A stretch of 64,000 bases of DNA from Isoetes taiwanensis (GCA_021234155.1 JAJEKV010000031.1:1297614-1361613); one strand, 5' to 3'; positions 12,170 through 25,246 are shown, counted from the stretch's first letter. Numbers and translations: made by a program. Notes: generated by a model from the letters alone, not told the origin.

Positions 12170-12440
12170 GGTGCTGAAGGCGCCCAAGTGCGGTAGAAAA
12201 AATCAGGTGCCAAAAAGGGCGCAAGATTGCACCAGTTTGGCAGGCGCTACTTCAGCTTAGAAAAATGCAGAGAAAAGGGTTGCATGCGAGATATGGAATC
12301 GTGGGCGCAAAAGGCTGCACGATGCAAGAGTCCGTCAGTCCCTCAAAAATAGACTCTTCTTTTTTACGTCGGAGAAGAGGAATATGCTTAACTACGGGGA
12401 TGTTTCCCATTGCAGATACTGTTTAGGCCCTGTCGTTACG
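12170..12440 (-). other. Probable 5' UTR and promoter of the Rab gene
   Basis: Sequence directly upstream of the Rab start codon, richer in GC than its surroundings. I cannot assign a transcription start or a TATA box. Pyrimidine-rich stretches near 12340-12380 would read as purine-rich in the sense direction. Confidence 0.4.
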
Positions 12441-14628
12441 GTACCAAAAGACCCTCCAAAAACGCCCCATTTGTTTGAAACAATTAAAAAGTGTTGATTT
12501 CTTAACACACACCTTGGTGTGTATTTTGGAGAAGAAGGTGAAGAGCATTTTTTACATGTGCCTTGGATCATTGTATTGTGTCGTTCACTCCTTTATGGCA
12601 CACATTGGATCATTGGATCCTGAGATATTCCTGTGAATATCCCAAATCAATGCACCACGAATTTACACATCATACCCCCATAGAGAGAGGCGCTCCCTTG
12701 CGTATGTATGTACATATGTTATGCAGCGACAATTGTGGAATACAATTGCACATAGCCATTGAACAACCAAGAGCATGAATTCGAAAAGAAGAAATGAATT
12801 AATGAATACTTTGGCTGTTACACGAGAATACATACATGAGAATGCATTTGCCATTACATGAGATTACATAAGAAATTGCATAGCGTGAGAATATATTTCA
12901 CAATTGCATGTGGATACATCAGCAATGGCAACTACATGAGAATACAACCGATAACAACAGCCTTTCTCATAGCCTGAAGGAAGGCAACGTATAAGAAAAC
13001 ATAATTGGGGACAAAGGCCCTACATGCAAACGAAAGAAACTTCCTGAAGAGACCTTTCAGCAAAGAAAGCCTTGAGGAGGCCATATGTACAAAAAGCGCC
13101 ATGATTGCAAAGCCTATCTAGTTCTCAAGGAGTGCAATTATACAACTTCACTTCTCCTCGCCCTGTAGCAGCCATGTCTCCATCCATAGCGTCGCAATGG
13201 GAACCGCTTCCACAACCGATGTACTTTTGAAGCAGATTTGTTAATGCAACAAATGACTGGTGTCCAGCACAGAAAATACGGACTGGAGAAGAAACTGTTC
13301 CACCATCAAGCAATCAAACGACACACCTGAGGAGCCTTTGACCAATTCACATGCCACATAGCTGGAATCAAAGATGTATTCCTTCTTGAATATGCATAGG
13401 AGTTTCTTTACCTGCGAAGTAGACAACAAGCAAAATTCTGACACTGGCAATCTCAGACTCAATGTTGCTGACAACACTAAGAACTATTGCTAGCAAAACC
13501 AAGGAGGGCAAGCACTAATCTACATGACTAGGTAAAGGACCTCTTGTCACTGCATACTTGCTAGAGATGCACCAGAAGCCATCGAGATAATGCTATGAGA
13601 ATGTCTCCTCCATCAAGCTTCACATTTATATAGCAGCTTCCCGCCTTCTTGGTGTCGAAGTAGGCATTGCACATGCTTGTCAGATGAACCAAACATCGGA
13701 CTAGGAAGGCGCAGTTCAAATCTGGCCACGTTCGCTGCCCAGCCAAGCCTTCTTATTATGACAACACCTTCTATTCTTGAACCTACGCCAAAAAATCCCC
13801 TAAAACAATTCCCCCTTCTTCGCCCCACCAGGCTCATTTCGAAACCTTATTGTATCTATCTTTGGGTCCTGACCCTATTCGGGTTACCTTCATGACAACT
13901 CATACAAAAGACTATGGCTTGAAGTTGGAAGGTTCCTCCCCTAAATTTTTGTTTAAAATTGAAAAGTTTCTATCTAGATATGTAGATGCAGGGTAACTTT
14001 TGCAGACAAACTTGTTGGCTAGCTTAATTTCCAATTCCGAACTCTGGTCAAGATCTATAGAACTCAACCGAAGGAAAAATGGCCATGCTTGGTAAGGGCA
14101 TGGCGAGCCCAGAGCCACAATTATGCCAGGGAAATGGCTGCTCACGACCATTTGCCAATGTAAGAAGTGGACCATGCAACTTTTGCTTACTTATAGACTT
14201 TGCATTCTTTGAGGGAGAAAAAAAAAAGTAATTGCATGGTTCTAATTTTTTTTTTTGTGAGGTTTCCCCCAAATACACAATTTATTCTTGATCCTGACAT
14301 ATGCAGCATACAAAACATGCAATCCACATTAAAGAAGATGAAACCTTCTCTCCTCTCTTGCTTCCAAGCCATTTTATTCATTGACATGCCAGTAGTTATT
14401 ACTTTCTTAACGCCCCATTTCTCAACTTGATAGCTATTATTACTAGCTAATAATATGGTTTTCAAAGTTTTGGAAGATGTCATGTAAAACCTAGCATGAT
14501 CGCTTGAAAATCCTATAACATATAGCTGCCATGAAAATACCATTTTTAGTCCTGCTAATGTTCTCACTGACAGATTTTACATCATGATGTGAGCATTATA
14601 ATGAACTTTCATTCCAAATTTCTCTGAA
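12441..14628. other. No gene recognised
   Basis: Several minus-strand frames of 60-126 codons occur (for example 13125-13477, 13561-13837, 14187-14567), but none shows a known domain and no joined gene model is convincing. A small perfect inverted repeat (ACACACC, 2 bases, GGTGTGT) lies near 12506-12521. Decayed coding sequence cannot be excluded at 13125-13840. Confidence 0.4.
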
Positions 14629-15002
14629 GTACCATGTATTTACTACTCCCCTTTATGAAATGCACAAGAAGCTAAAAAAAGAGCATGCAAGAAAAAATTG
14701 GCAAGAAACCATAATATCTAGCCTTGATGGATCTAGCTGGGCGACCTAAAGAACCATATATTTACTATTCCCTTTTTGAATTCCACAATAAGCTAAAAAG
14801 GGAGCATGCAAAAAAAAAAAAAAAATTGGCAAGAAACCACCATAGCTAGTCCTGATGGATCTACTTGGGCGACCTGAAGAACCATATAATTACTACTCCA
14901 TTTTATGAGATCCACAACAAGCTAAAAAAAGAGCATGCAAGAAAAAAAAAAAGTTGGCAAGAAACACACCATGTAGTCCTGATGGATCTACCTGGGTGAC
15001 TT
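14629..15002. repeat. Three tandem units of ~123-129 bp
   Basis: Units start near 14629, 14751 and 14880. Each runs through ACCATATA..TTACTA, AAGCTAAAAA, GAGCATGCAA, an A-run of varying length, TTGGCAAGAAAC, TCCTGATGGATCTA and GGGCGACCT. The A-run length explains the period differences. Part of the last segment (GATCTACCTG..TGACCTGCC) is repeated again just after 15002. Confidence 0.85.
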
Positions 15003-15362
15003 GCCTTGATCTACCTGCATGACCTGCCTTGCTTTGCTTGGGCGCACCCTATGGCTACTGCTAACGCCGCTAACCATGCTCGAGACTAGGTATAAATCCT
15101 CAACCACAATTGTTAAACTTTTGACAAACTGTTAATTTCTAACGTAACAGAAATAGGTGTGAATCAAGGTTAAATCAAAATTTAATATAATCGAAGGGGC
15201 TAAAAGTTAATCCCCCAATTTTTAACCAAAATTGTTAAAGGAATGAGTGTGAATGCTGTTATCTTAAAATTTTAATATTTATCCTAATATAACAGTGGGT
15301 GTGTAATTGCCCTAACCTAGACTACAACGTTTTCAAAATAAAGAACTCCCTTTTAGTTTTTT
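15003..15362. other. No gene recognised
   Basis: Spacer between the tandem repeat and the LINE. The words GTTAAA and TTTAAC recur often, but I see no element boundary. Confidence 0.4.
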
Positions 15363-18300
15363 GAAGGAAGGAAGGAAGGAAGGTATTTTTATCGTCCACG
15401 GAGACCAATCGGTCTATGGGACCCAATACAAAAGCGCAGCAAGCGGATTACTACCCGGATTAAAAAACCCCCGCCCCGAAGGGTTTTTGAGGGAAAAACC
15501 GTGGTAGCAATCAGCCTGCTGACAAACTGTTCCAATATACAAAATGCAAAAACACACAAATATATACACTCATGCACTTTTGTAGTGCCCGACACGGCAG
15601 CCAAAGTGAGGCAAAGGTGAGCTCATGCAGATCCAAGACCTCCCGAATGTGCGACCCCGAGCACGTGACGACTACGTGGTGTGTTCATCAAGAAATGTAG
15701 GGGCAAGTCCTACCGCACTAAGGGGCGTGTCTGGCCCGGATCGGACCAATCTTTGGGCAACTCGGAAAGTGTGAGACTCATCCTCAATGGCACTCGTTTG
15801 ACAAAGATTGATGAGCTCGCCCCGCGGGCTCCCCAATCCACCGCCTGCCCTCTCTCGATCGCGAAGATGGTGGGCACACTGCGGGCGAATGGAGGCAATG
15901 AGTCCAAGCTTTTTCAGGCGGGAACGCAGTGTAGGCTGCGGGCCCCGCTAACACGGGGTTGATGTGCTCCTTGTAATGGGCCGTTTTGATCTGCTCTAGA
16001 GCGCCGGGGTCCCAGAGCTTGCCAAGGAAGCAAGCGTCCAGGTACTCCCGCAGGCTGTCATGATCGGCCTCTGTGTCCACCTGCACGCACCTGTGCTCCT
16101 GCACATTCCATCTGGCGAACCACTGATCTCTTTTACCCCTCCAACAAGCCCCCGAGGCATTTTAGCGGGCCCATTGCCACAAGGTAAGCCGGTGGGAGCC
16201 GAGCATCACCCATATTAACCACTTTCAAAATAGACGATGTGTCTATCAAGGGTCTGCCACCGGCTTTAAGAATCCAGTTTCTGCAGCATCCGATAGGGGA
16301 CCGGAGGTTTCACCCTAAGTGCCCGTGCCAAAAATGCCTTCGCACTGCCTCCAAGTCATTCCAGTCGCCAAAGAGACGACTGGCCCCAAACCTCGACCCG
16401 TCAGACATTGAGGACAAGCTCGACCGGCCCTAAAACGGATGTGACCGATGGCCCCAATCATAGAGCTCACTTTGGATCGTTGTTCTCGCATGGCATATAG
16501 CGCTTTCTAGCTCATTGTCACCCATGGCCGGATGGACGCCCCCAATAGATGCAGGAGGGGAACTCCACCCCTAGGTACTTGTAGGTGGGCGTGACCTCCA
16601 CAGTCAGCCCCCCGACATGTGAGTATGAGGCCCGGGCCCACCCCGACTTGGCATACACGGGTGAATGCCTGGCCGTGGCCGGGCATCCGCATCCTGCAAA
16701 ACAACTCTCATACATGAGTATGGCATTCTCGCGACAAAAGCAAGCGGCAGCCCTAACCGACTGAGAGGCCAAAAAGTGTTGCAGACTAGCCCATAGCTTT
16801 CGGAATGTCCTGGGACCAACTCCTCATCAAAAGCATTCGCTAAGTCCACAAAGCAAAGAATACAAGCTTTTCCCGCCGATGGTTCCGTCCACAAAGCAAT
16901 GGGGTGCCGCTTCAATCGGTTCCGGCCCCGCTAGCAAAGATATGGTCAATCGCTGAGTGGCTGGGTCTAAAGCCCGCTTGTGTGAGGGCTCGCGACATCC
17001 GGCCGCCGCCCCCGGGTCAATCCATCGCCGAGAATGCCGCCCAACAGTTTGGCAAATAATCGAATCGACCATGATCGTCCGGTAATTGGTTCGGACAAAG
17101 GTGGGTTGCCCGCCTTGTGAATGGGGACAACCCCGCTTGTGGTCCATTGTCTGGGAAACCTTCCCGCAATGCTATGTTGAACGTGGTAGTGAGGATCGCA
17201 CCAAATTTTGCCCCCCGCCCATTTGAGTAACTCGGCCCGCGATACCATCGAGGTCACCGGCCCTTCCCATTAGCCAGCCGCTGCGTGCCCTCCACAACAT
17301 CCTCCTCCTCAGAACCAATGGGGGCCATCCCGGGGGTATGGACGCACGCCAGCCCCTCGGTGGGTCATAGAGTCGCTGCAAGTACCGCTCCCACTGCCGG
17401 GTGTGATGTCTCCCCGTAGGGGCTGGCCTTCAAGCACTCTCAGGCCAAAAGGTTCGAGGATGAGTGTCCAAAGAGCTCTAACATCTCCCCGATGCGGGGT
17501 AAGGTACCGCGCCTTTGTCTCCCTTCGGATGGGCGCAGATCGGTGGTGGCCTCGCAAGCGGCACTGGATCCGCAATGTGACGGAGATGGCGCTTTGCGTT
17601 TTTACACTCCGATCAAACCATCTACATGTGGAAATGTTGTTGTCCCCGAAAGGCCGACGACGCGGGAGGGGAGGGTCCGCCAAAGCACCTGGCTCACGAT
17701 CCCGTAATAGCTTAAGTCAACTGGTCCGGCTCACGCTGCTCTAGTGTGGGGGTCCGCGAATTGCCGGGTGTGCCCATGAGCATCTTGGCCAGAGTCCTCT
17801 CACTCGCCATAATCTAGTCACAACCGAGGATGGCGAGGGGTGGGTATAGTGGAGGTTCCGGGCGGCTTGCCAAACCATGTCCAAATAAAGTGGGAGGTGA
17901 TCCGAGTCGACCTCCTCATCCCGACCGGGTGCCTCCACCGAAACGACCGATGAGATGCATATCTTGCGCAACTACGAGCACATAGTCCACCACACTAGAC
18001 CCTCCCCCCTGATTGTCCTGTCTGCATGTGCCCTTGCGAGAAGCGGGCCACTGTGACAGGCCATTGCATATTATCAAGTCAAAAATACCACATAGTAGGA
18101 GCAACTGTCTGCCAAAGCGAGTCACTTGACTGTCATCCGATCCTCGTGGCCAGGTTGTCTCTGCAGGACGTAGCTGCAGGACATCGTCAGTGAGGGGGTC
18201 AAGTCTCATGGGCTGCTCTATTCTTGTCCATGCATTGAAATCCCCAAGAAGGACAACCCTACCCAACTGCTTGTGCTGTTGTATGTCATCATATAGATCG

Positions 18301-20380
18301 ACATAAGGGTCCATCCTATCCGCATCGGAGTGGCTGCGATAGAAGGTGCTCTCTGCGTGAGGGAAATAACAGCGCCGTAAAAGAGGGTTGCCACCGGTAT
18401 TATGCACACGAACCCACAAGTACCGGCGTGGTCCGTCATGTCTTCCGAGGGTAAACAAATGTGCCAAAGTTGTCCCAGTAACAAGCAACCCCACCATGAC
18501 CCCTCTCGTCCCCGCAATAGCATTGAAGACCGAGAAATGTTGGTAACCCTACAGATCGTAGCTCGTGTCCAACATGCTCCCATGTTCCATGAGAAAGATG
18601 AGATCCATATCGGCCGCCACGGAAGTTGAGATCGCCCTCCTTCCGCCAAGGGAAGCCTCGACAATTCCATGAGACCACCCGGAGGCACAATTCCTATTTG
18701 TCGCCACTGTGGTATGCGCAACCGAAGTCATGAGGGGAGGACTCGGAAGCGAGGTTGAGTGAGAAGTAGATGGAGCGGAGGCGCATGTGGGTCGAGAGGG
18801 CGGGGTCATGAGGGAGCAGTGGAGTAGGAGCAGGAGAAGGGGGGGGCGTGGTAGGAGAAGCGGCATGGGCCACGCTCACCGCGGCTAGGGGCAGCGGGTC
18901 CAAGCAGCCAAGAGCGTGTGCCGGCGGAAAATGCATCCCGCCCCAAACCAATCCTTCGGGCACCCCTTGGTGGCGAATGCCTCTAACCCCGACAAGCTCC
19001 CCGCCTCAAGTGCCTCTCCGTTGCGGCGGGTGTGAGGTCCCGGCCCACGCATGTGGGATGTCCCCTTCAAAGATCTTGCTCGGGCGCAATATGGCATCAC
19101 GCGACTCATCATCCGCGAACCGGGCTAATATGACAATGCGTCACGACCGGGCCGAGCCCCATGGCGGGCTGCTCGAAATGCGAATCGGGCTCCGGAATGT
19201 CATCCGACGAGAATGTGTGTTCGATGTTGTGGGCGGACTCTCCCCTCCTCTTCCGGCATGCCTCGACTACCGATTGTGGCCTCTCCGTCAAGGCCTTTGA
19301 GTTTTCAGCCCATGGGTCAAAGGTGGGCGAGGGCCGGGCCTCGGCCGGGTGGTGGTGGTGGCGGCTGAATGGCGGGGTGGCTTGAATGCGGGGCAGCAAA
19401 GGCGTGGTCCCCGGCTGCCGCATGGAGGCGCTATGGGTAGCTGGTCGGAGCCGCCCCCCTGGGCTTTATGAAGCTCGGGAGCACAGCTCTGCAGGCTGTG
19501 GTTGCCGCTGGCCATCTCCTCGCCGCGACCGGGCCGCACGACTATGAATCTCTGTAGGGAGATCCCGCCCCGGCTTATGGATGGCTGCCCACAACCCCCG
19601 GAGCTCCGTGCCCGAGTAGCGAGGGCGTCGAGCCCCGAAGACACGGGCGTCCCAAAGCCGGGCTTGCTGCCCCGATCGCATTTTGAAGAACCCGGGTCGT
19701 ACCGGTTTGCTCGCAAGAGCGCCTGCAAGGCCCCCATGCCATGGTGGTGGCTTCCTCAACCTCGACCGGGGCCGGAGACACCGTGACCATCGCCTCATGC
19801 ATTGCCCGCTCCTCTCCCGTGGTCATGGTGTCCAGAGTGATGAACACCGAAGTTTAGGCGACCCACATGTCGTGAGCTCCGCCCGGCCCGCTGCCGCTCG
19901 GCGTGCCGTGCCAAGGCCATCTTCTACGTTTATTGCGGGTCTCCGTGACTGCGGATGCGGTTCTTCGACCACCGGTTGCCTTCTAAGCACATGGGGTGCC
20001 GAGGACTCCATCTCCACCGCCATGCCCGCCAAAGGCACCGTTAGCCTTAATACGCCTTTGTTAGCCTCCACGCCGCTTTGACGGGCTCCACCTCTGCCGG
20101 TGCGGAGTTCCCCGCGGGTCCGAGCAATCAATCCCCTTCCGTACGGCTGGCCGCTACCAGGGGCCTTTTAGCCTCCTTCTTCATGGAGGATGACTCTCCC
20201 CGCCCATGATGGCTGATCGGGACCGTTTATGTGGCGCCCCTCGCCTTTGGGTTTTCCAGTTGGCCCATCTTCTGTGGCCATGACTTCCAAAGTTTGAGGG
20301 GTCTCTGGCTGCGAAAAGGGTGCTTAGAATCCAATTTGGGGACTCAAAATCGCGGTCAGAGCACCTTTTGGGAATGAACA
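15363..20380 (-). mobile_element. GC-rich LINE with simple-repeat tail, decayed
   Basis: Minus-strand non-LTR retrotransposon, clade unresolved. Its 3' end lies at the left, with 3' UTR to about 15600 and a (TTCC)n tail at 15363-15383. ORF2 pieces in order are: endonuclease start VVSWNCRG near 18680; GDFNAWT and SVVDYV in 18497-17916; SDHLPLYL near 17900; RT pieces GVVPIHKAG (17257-16967) and CFVDLANAFD (16915-16604); a C-terminal segment with YKEHINPVL (16104-15784). A proline/arginine-rich low-complexity part at 18.7-20.3 kb may be ORF1. Frameshifts and stops break every domain. The GC content is far above that of the surroundings, so long open frames appear on both strands by chance. The 5' limit near 20380 is uncertain. 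Confidence 0.75.
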
Positions 20381-20699
20381 AAAAGTTTATTAATCAGTAA
20401 AAATAAGTACAAAATAAATATTTCTCTTCTAGTTGTGTAAGCACAAGAGGATGCTGCTGGAACACGAGCCTGCGACACCATATGCTTACTCCATACTAGA
20501 TAAGTAAAAGGAGATAAGGCTCTGCTTAAGAGTCTAACCGCATTGAACCTGTAATGATGTCAAATCCGATGTGACTATTGGAATCTCAGAGTCTGAAGAT
20601 CTATCCTAGGTCTATAACAAGACAGTATTATCTTCAGCCAAATCAGCCCACTGAAGTGGAGCAAAGCGACCATATGCAATAGAAGGAGTAAAATCATCT
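20381..20699. other. Spacer between divergent LINE copies
   Basis: On the minus strand 20420-20378 reads GTACTTA, ACTGATTAATAAAC and TTTTTGTTC, resembling the 3' ends of the L1-like copies at 61.1 kb. A short L1 3' relic is possible. The rest is unassigned. Confidence 0.3.
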
Positions 20700-23682
20700 G
20701 TAGCAAGTGCCGAGGATAGCTGGGAGAGATTGATGCAATTAGGAGTTCTTTTGGGCAGAGTTCATGCTATACACTCAACCATTGATCATGCTTTCACATT
20801 GCAATGCTTGATAGACATAGCAGAAATCGCCGACAGGGCCTGTATTGTTGCTTTGCCGACTTTCTGGGCTTTTGACATGATTCCTAGGGAAGCATGGGAG
20901 AGATTGATGCAATTAGGAGTTCCTTTGGAGTTGCAAAATGCAGTATATCAGTTGTACAAAACATGCTCAGCCCGAATGCCACTGTAATGCCAACTTGTGA
21001 ACAGTAATGTTGGGATTTGCCAAGGATGGCCACTCTCTCCAACATTGTTGAACATGCGTATTGACCAGTTAGAAGGCTGGCTTGTTTAGCATGGGGCGGG
21101 ACTCAACCTATGTGCCATATCATTCAGCAGCTCATATATGCCGACGATGTGGACCTCTTAGCTTATACCCCCAGTCAACATGCAACGGCATTTGAATGCC
21201 CTAGATACTTTCTACCAAGCCACTGGAATGCGTGTCAATTGGCTATGATTAAAGTGATTCTCATATTGTCTTCACGTCGTCAAAACGGCCCATTACAAGG
21301 AGCACATCAACCCTTGTTAGTTCGGGCCCGCAGACTCACTGCTCCCAAATTCCCCGTACCCTAAAAAAGCGGACTCATTGCCTCCATTCGCACAGGTGCC
21401 CACCATCCATAGTTACCGAAAACGGCCGTTTTCGCCGTTTTCCGTTTTTTTCTCCCAAGCCGTATTCAAATGCCAAAACGGCGCCCTAAAAAACGTGTTG
21501 CAAAAAATGCTGAGGTGGCGTTTTTTGGGGCCGTTTTTTTGAAAAAAACGCCCGTTTTTTGTAACATGAGGGTTCTTTTTTGGTAACACTAGGGTTTTTG
21601 GTTTTTTTTGGAATTCGTGGACGACATTTAGAGAAAATTAAGCTCCCCCCCTTTTTTGGGAGCTGACCGAGTATGTGGCGGCCGACTCTTGCAAAGAATG
21701 CACTCAATCAGTTTAAAGATTCGGTTCAATGAGGTTGATGCGCATGATCACGGTTTTCATCCATTCCAAAGAAAGCAAAGGGCGACCTGTGTAATATTTT
21801 CCAAAGATTTCGGTTACTCTGTGTCAGAAAGATTTGCCTTCATATTTTTTCATCTCTCAGAAGTAAACATTTTGCCTATAGCAAGAAAGTTTTGTAGCAT
21901 CATAAACAATGAAAACAACATATAAAATTTCGGTTTTACTCTCAATGAAAACAGATATACAAGGAATGATCTCAAGAACAATCGTTCCTTTGTCATTTGC
22001 TGCTTTCTTTTGAGTTTTCGTTTCTCGAAATGGTATTCAAAACAAAAATGAAGAACTATGGAGCATAAACAAAGCAGGAGATACCTGGATGATCTAATTG
22101 ATAAGTGCTTTTCTTTAAGGGTGCATGCAATTTCCGACATAAGATCCTTGCTTCTATTACATGAAATCTCATAGTTTCTTTGAGTAAAACCTAATATAAT
22201 CATGATAATTGTTCTTAGGAACTCAATGCTCTCCAGTTTGGAATTATGTACAAGATATATTTTTATTCCTACTCAATCTACATGTACTTGGTTTTGCCGG
22301 ATGTGGTGGAGCTAAAGTTGTGGTGGAGCAAAATCTGCAAAAACATGCTTGAGGTCTCTTCATACAATCTCGCAGCAGTCAGTAAAAAAATTATTATGAT
22401 CTTTGGCTTTCTATCTCTATAGTATGTATGACTTTATTAGACTATTCAACTTATGCTTTATCATGTCTGCAAGACATTTAGCAGAATACATTGATATCAA
22501 TATTATTTAAGGAAGTTTTATCTTCTGAAATTTCCCATACTTCATATTTGATGGTTTTAAGAGCATTTTCCAATGACCCGAAATATACAATGATTGCATA
22601 AGCCTACTTTTAGATAATGGCTCCATTATGATAGTGGTTTAAACATGTACATTTCATTTGCTCTTTAACTCAGCCAAATAAGACATGTTGAAATCTATTT
22701 GCTAGGAAAGTTATTTGTGAAAACAAGATCAATAGGCTCTTCTTTACAAGCTTTATGTCTTTATCTCTAGTGATTGTACAATATGGCTGTTCAAAGAGAT
22801 AGAGTTTATTAAAGATGATGTTTCTAAGTTCTCATCTTGTTCTTGAACACTTCTCTACCTTTTACGTATTCATATTCCTAGCTTTTACACCAATCCATAT
22901 TCCTAGATTTTACTAACACTCTAAACTTGAATAATCTGACTTTGAACAATCAACTTGAACTTGATTCAATCTGAATTTGAACAATCAAATTGAACTTGAT
23001 TCTACTGTTTTAAGTATGACAGATTTACATTATGAGTGCATTTACATTTTTTTTTTAATATTTTTTAAGACTTGCCGTTTTTTTGGCCGTTTTCGTTTTC
23101 GTTTTCAATTCCAACTTGCCATTTTCATTCCATTTTCGTTTTCGGTAACTATGCCACCATCTTCGCATCGAGACGGGCAGGTGGATTGGGGAGCCCCGCC
23201 AGGACAGGCTCTGTCAGTGCTGTCAAACGGGTGCCATTGAGGATGAGCCTCACACTTTCCAGAGCTGCCCAGCATTCAGTCAGATCTGGGCCAGATACAT
23301 TCCCTTAGTACGGCCGGACTTGCCCCTACATTTGCTGATGAACATGCCGTCAGTACGTGCTCTGGGGTCGTATATTCAGGAGGTACTGGATCTGCGAGCT
23401 CACCTTTGCCCCCGCCTGGCTGCCGGCTGATCAGGCACTACGGGTGCGGTGCATGAGTGTATATATTTGTGTGTTTTTGTATTTTGTATATTGGAACAGT
23501 TTGTCAGCAGGCTGATTGGTACCACGGTTTTTCCCTCGAAAACCCTTCGGGGCGGGGGTTTTTTAATCCGGGTAGTAATCCGCTTGCTGCGCTTTTGTAT
23601 TGGGTCCCATAGACCGATTGGTCTCCGTGGACGATAAAAATACCTTCCTTCCTTCCTTCCTTCCTTCCTTCCTTCCTTCCTC
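20700..23682 (+). mobile_element. Same LINE family, plus strand, split by a hAT-like insertion
   Basis: RT motifs are visible in order: FWAFD..PREAWERLMQLGVP near 20860-20935, CQGWPLSPTL near 21015-21045 and IYADDVDLLAYTP near 21130-21170. An internal deletion joins this to a part equal to the YKEHINP segment of the left copy (21285-21407). The reading resumes after the transposon at 23154 with a cysteine/histidine segment (CQCC, EDEPHTFQSCPAF, IWARY). The 3' UTR ends at 23642 with a (TTCC)n tail to 23680. A 26-bp word occurs at both 20720 and 20897, a local duplication at the truncated 5' end. The element is dead. Its 3' part mirrors 15363-15600 in inverted orientation. Confidence 0.8.
21408..23153. 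mobile_element. Non-autonomous hAT-like DNA transposon (1,746 bp)
   Basis: The ends are 17-bp perfect inverted repeats, CATAGTTACCGAAAACG at the left and its complement at the right. The 8-bp word CCACCATC is duplicated immediately outside (21400-21407 and 23154-23161), which is the duplication length of the hAT superfamily. The left LINE copy supplies the uninterrupted host sequence, GTGCCCACCATCTTCGC on the minus strand near 15870, confirming the insertion point. Both subterminal regions are dense in CCGTTTT/CGTTTT words, which may serve as transposase sites. The interior is AT-rich with no transposase I can recognise, so mobilisation in trans is inferred. Confidence 0.85.
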
Positions 23683-23699
23683 TTTCACTTATCAAGGTC

Positions 23700-24842
23700 A
23701 ACGCATGGAGGCTGTGTTCACCTATAAGTACATGAGAGTAGAGTTCACTACTGCCACATTTTAGGACACTTCTATCCTGCAACGAGTGACAGCAGGTTGG
23801 AAGGCGACATATGCAATGCAGAATAACAGTTATAAAGTAGAGCTTTACGACTCTTCCACCAATTGCACTTGTTCAGGGTCTATATACGGTGGAGTTGTAG
23901 GGATTGATGGTATCATTGACCACTTAGAAAGACTTAGAGTGGGTTTAGAAGGCCTTTTAAGATCAGGCACTTAGAGTAAAATCCACGGTCCCATATCGAA
24001 TACTTCCGCAGGAGCCCAGTTTCTTACCGCGAAGAGAGCTGTGCTAAAATGCGACCTCCTATACTTTCAGAAGTTGGATAGCATGGGCAACACTCACCTC
24101 TCAAACCTCACCTATATCATGGTCATGTATCGGCAACGCTTCAAAACCTACTGAAAGAATAAGTGAGCTAATTGGCTCTCCAGATGGAATCTGCAGGAGC
24201 ATGGGTGACAGGTACAACCTGAAGAGGATCACAATCACTTAAAGCAACACTTTGACGCATGCTTGCCCAACAAGCTTTGAGATGCTGAGGCTTTGGAACT
24301 GGTAAAAATCGCACACTACAAAAGTCAGATCAATCCCACACTTGAGTGGGATCCAAAACAATATCTGCAAACACGCTTACCTCTAAAGAAGCGCAGACTC
24401 ATTGTGTCCATCCGCCATGGCCTCCAAATTAAGACAGACAGATGGATCCAGGAGGTGCAAAAGGACAGACACTGTCAGTATTGTCAGGGATTATTGAGGA
24501 CGAGTGCCTGGCATTTGGACTTATCAGGGCACGCTATGTTAAGTTGGTCTAGCCTAACCAGCTGCTCCATATGACTTGCACACAACTTCAATGGAAATAC
24601 TGGGCTTATATCTCTGAGAGTAATGGATATATGCACTTAGTTGTGCCCCCTGATACTGCATTGATATGTAACACTATATAGTTTCTCAACATGCGTATTA
24701 TTGCTAATGGTTTCACCTCGAAAATCCTTTGGGACGAGCTTTTTTTATTATGGATAGTAATACTTTTGTTGTGCTCTTTGTAGGCATTCCATAGGCCTAT
24801 TGGGCTTCTTAGACGAGAAAAAACCCATTCAATTCAATTCAA
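23700..24842 (+). mobile_element. Third member of the simple-tail LINE family, truncated
   Basis: Plus-strand fragment carrying the late ORF2 part: LVKIAHYKSQINPTL, then a cysteine segment (HCQYCQGLL) near 24290-24530, homologous to the copies at 15.8 and 21.3/23.2 kb. Its 3' UTR keeps the hairpin region (24719-24748) and the block preceding the tail. It ends in a pentanucleotide (CAATT)n tail at 24827-24842, unlike the TTCC tails of its relatives. Stops and frameshifts abound. The 5' limit is approximate. Confidence 0.7.
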
Positions 24843-25246
24843 CTCTATTTTGCCAAAGTTTAGCTAAGCGACATAAAGCCTTTGTAGGATACGTTTAAAA
24901 GAAACCGTGATCACAAACTTATATAGTTTAACCAAGTAATGTAAATTTCTAGCTCTAGTTTGGCAGTATTTTAGCCAAACCAGTTGTGGCTACACTAAAA
25001 TATGGGAGTAATAATTCCTTGTTTGGAACCATATAATTTTTCTCATTATACTGAACTCCACAAAAGGTAAGATGTAGCTTCATTGTTGTGGATTTACCAA
25101 GTGAAAACCTACTTGGCTCGTGGATTTCCCAAGTGTGTAACATGTGACGAGCTAATGTTTTATTCAAATTGGTCAGGTAGTTTTTTATAACATTCTCAAC
25201 CCATAATTACATGGATCATTTTCTAGAAATTCTAGAACGCCATGAA
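24843..25246. other. No gene recognised
   Basis: AT-rich spacer. Confidence 0.45.

Noticed and set aside
14629-15002. CRISPR-like array
   Set aside because: Units are contiguous ~125-bp tandem copies with no spacers, in a plant nuclear context.
15500-20400. Long open frames on both strands in the GC-rich block, possibly bacterial contamination
   Set aside because: The minus strand shows LINE endonuclease and RT motifs in order and the 3' end matches AT-rich LINE copies nearby. Plus-strand frames are shadows caused by high GC.
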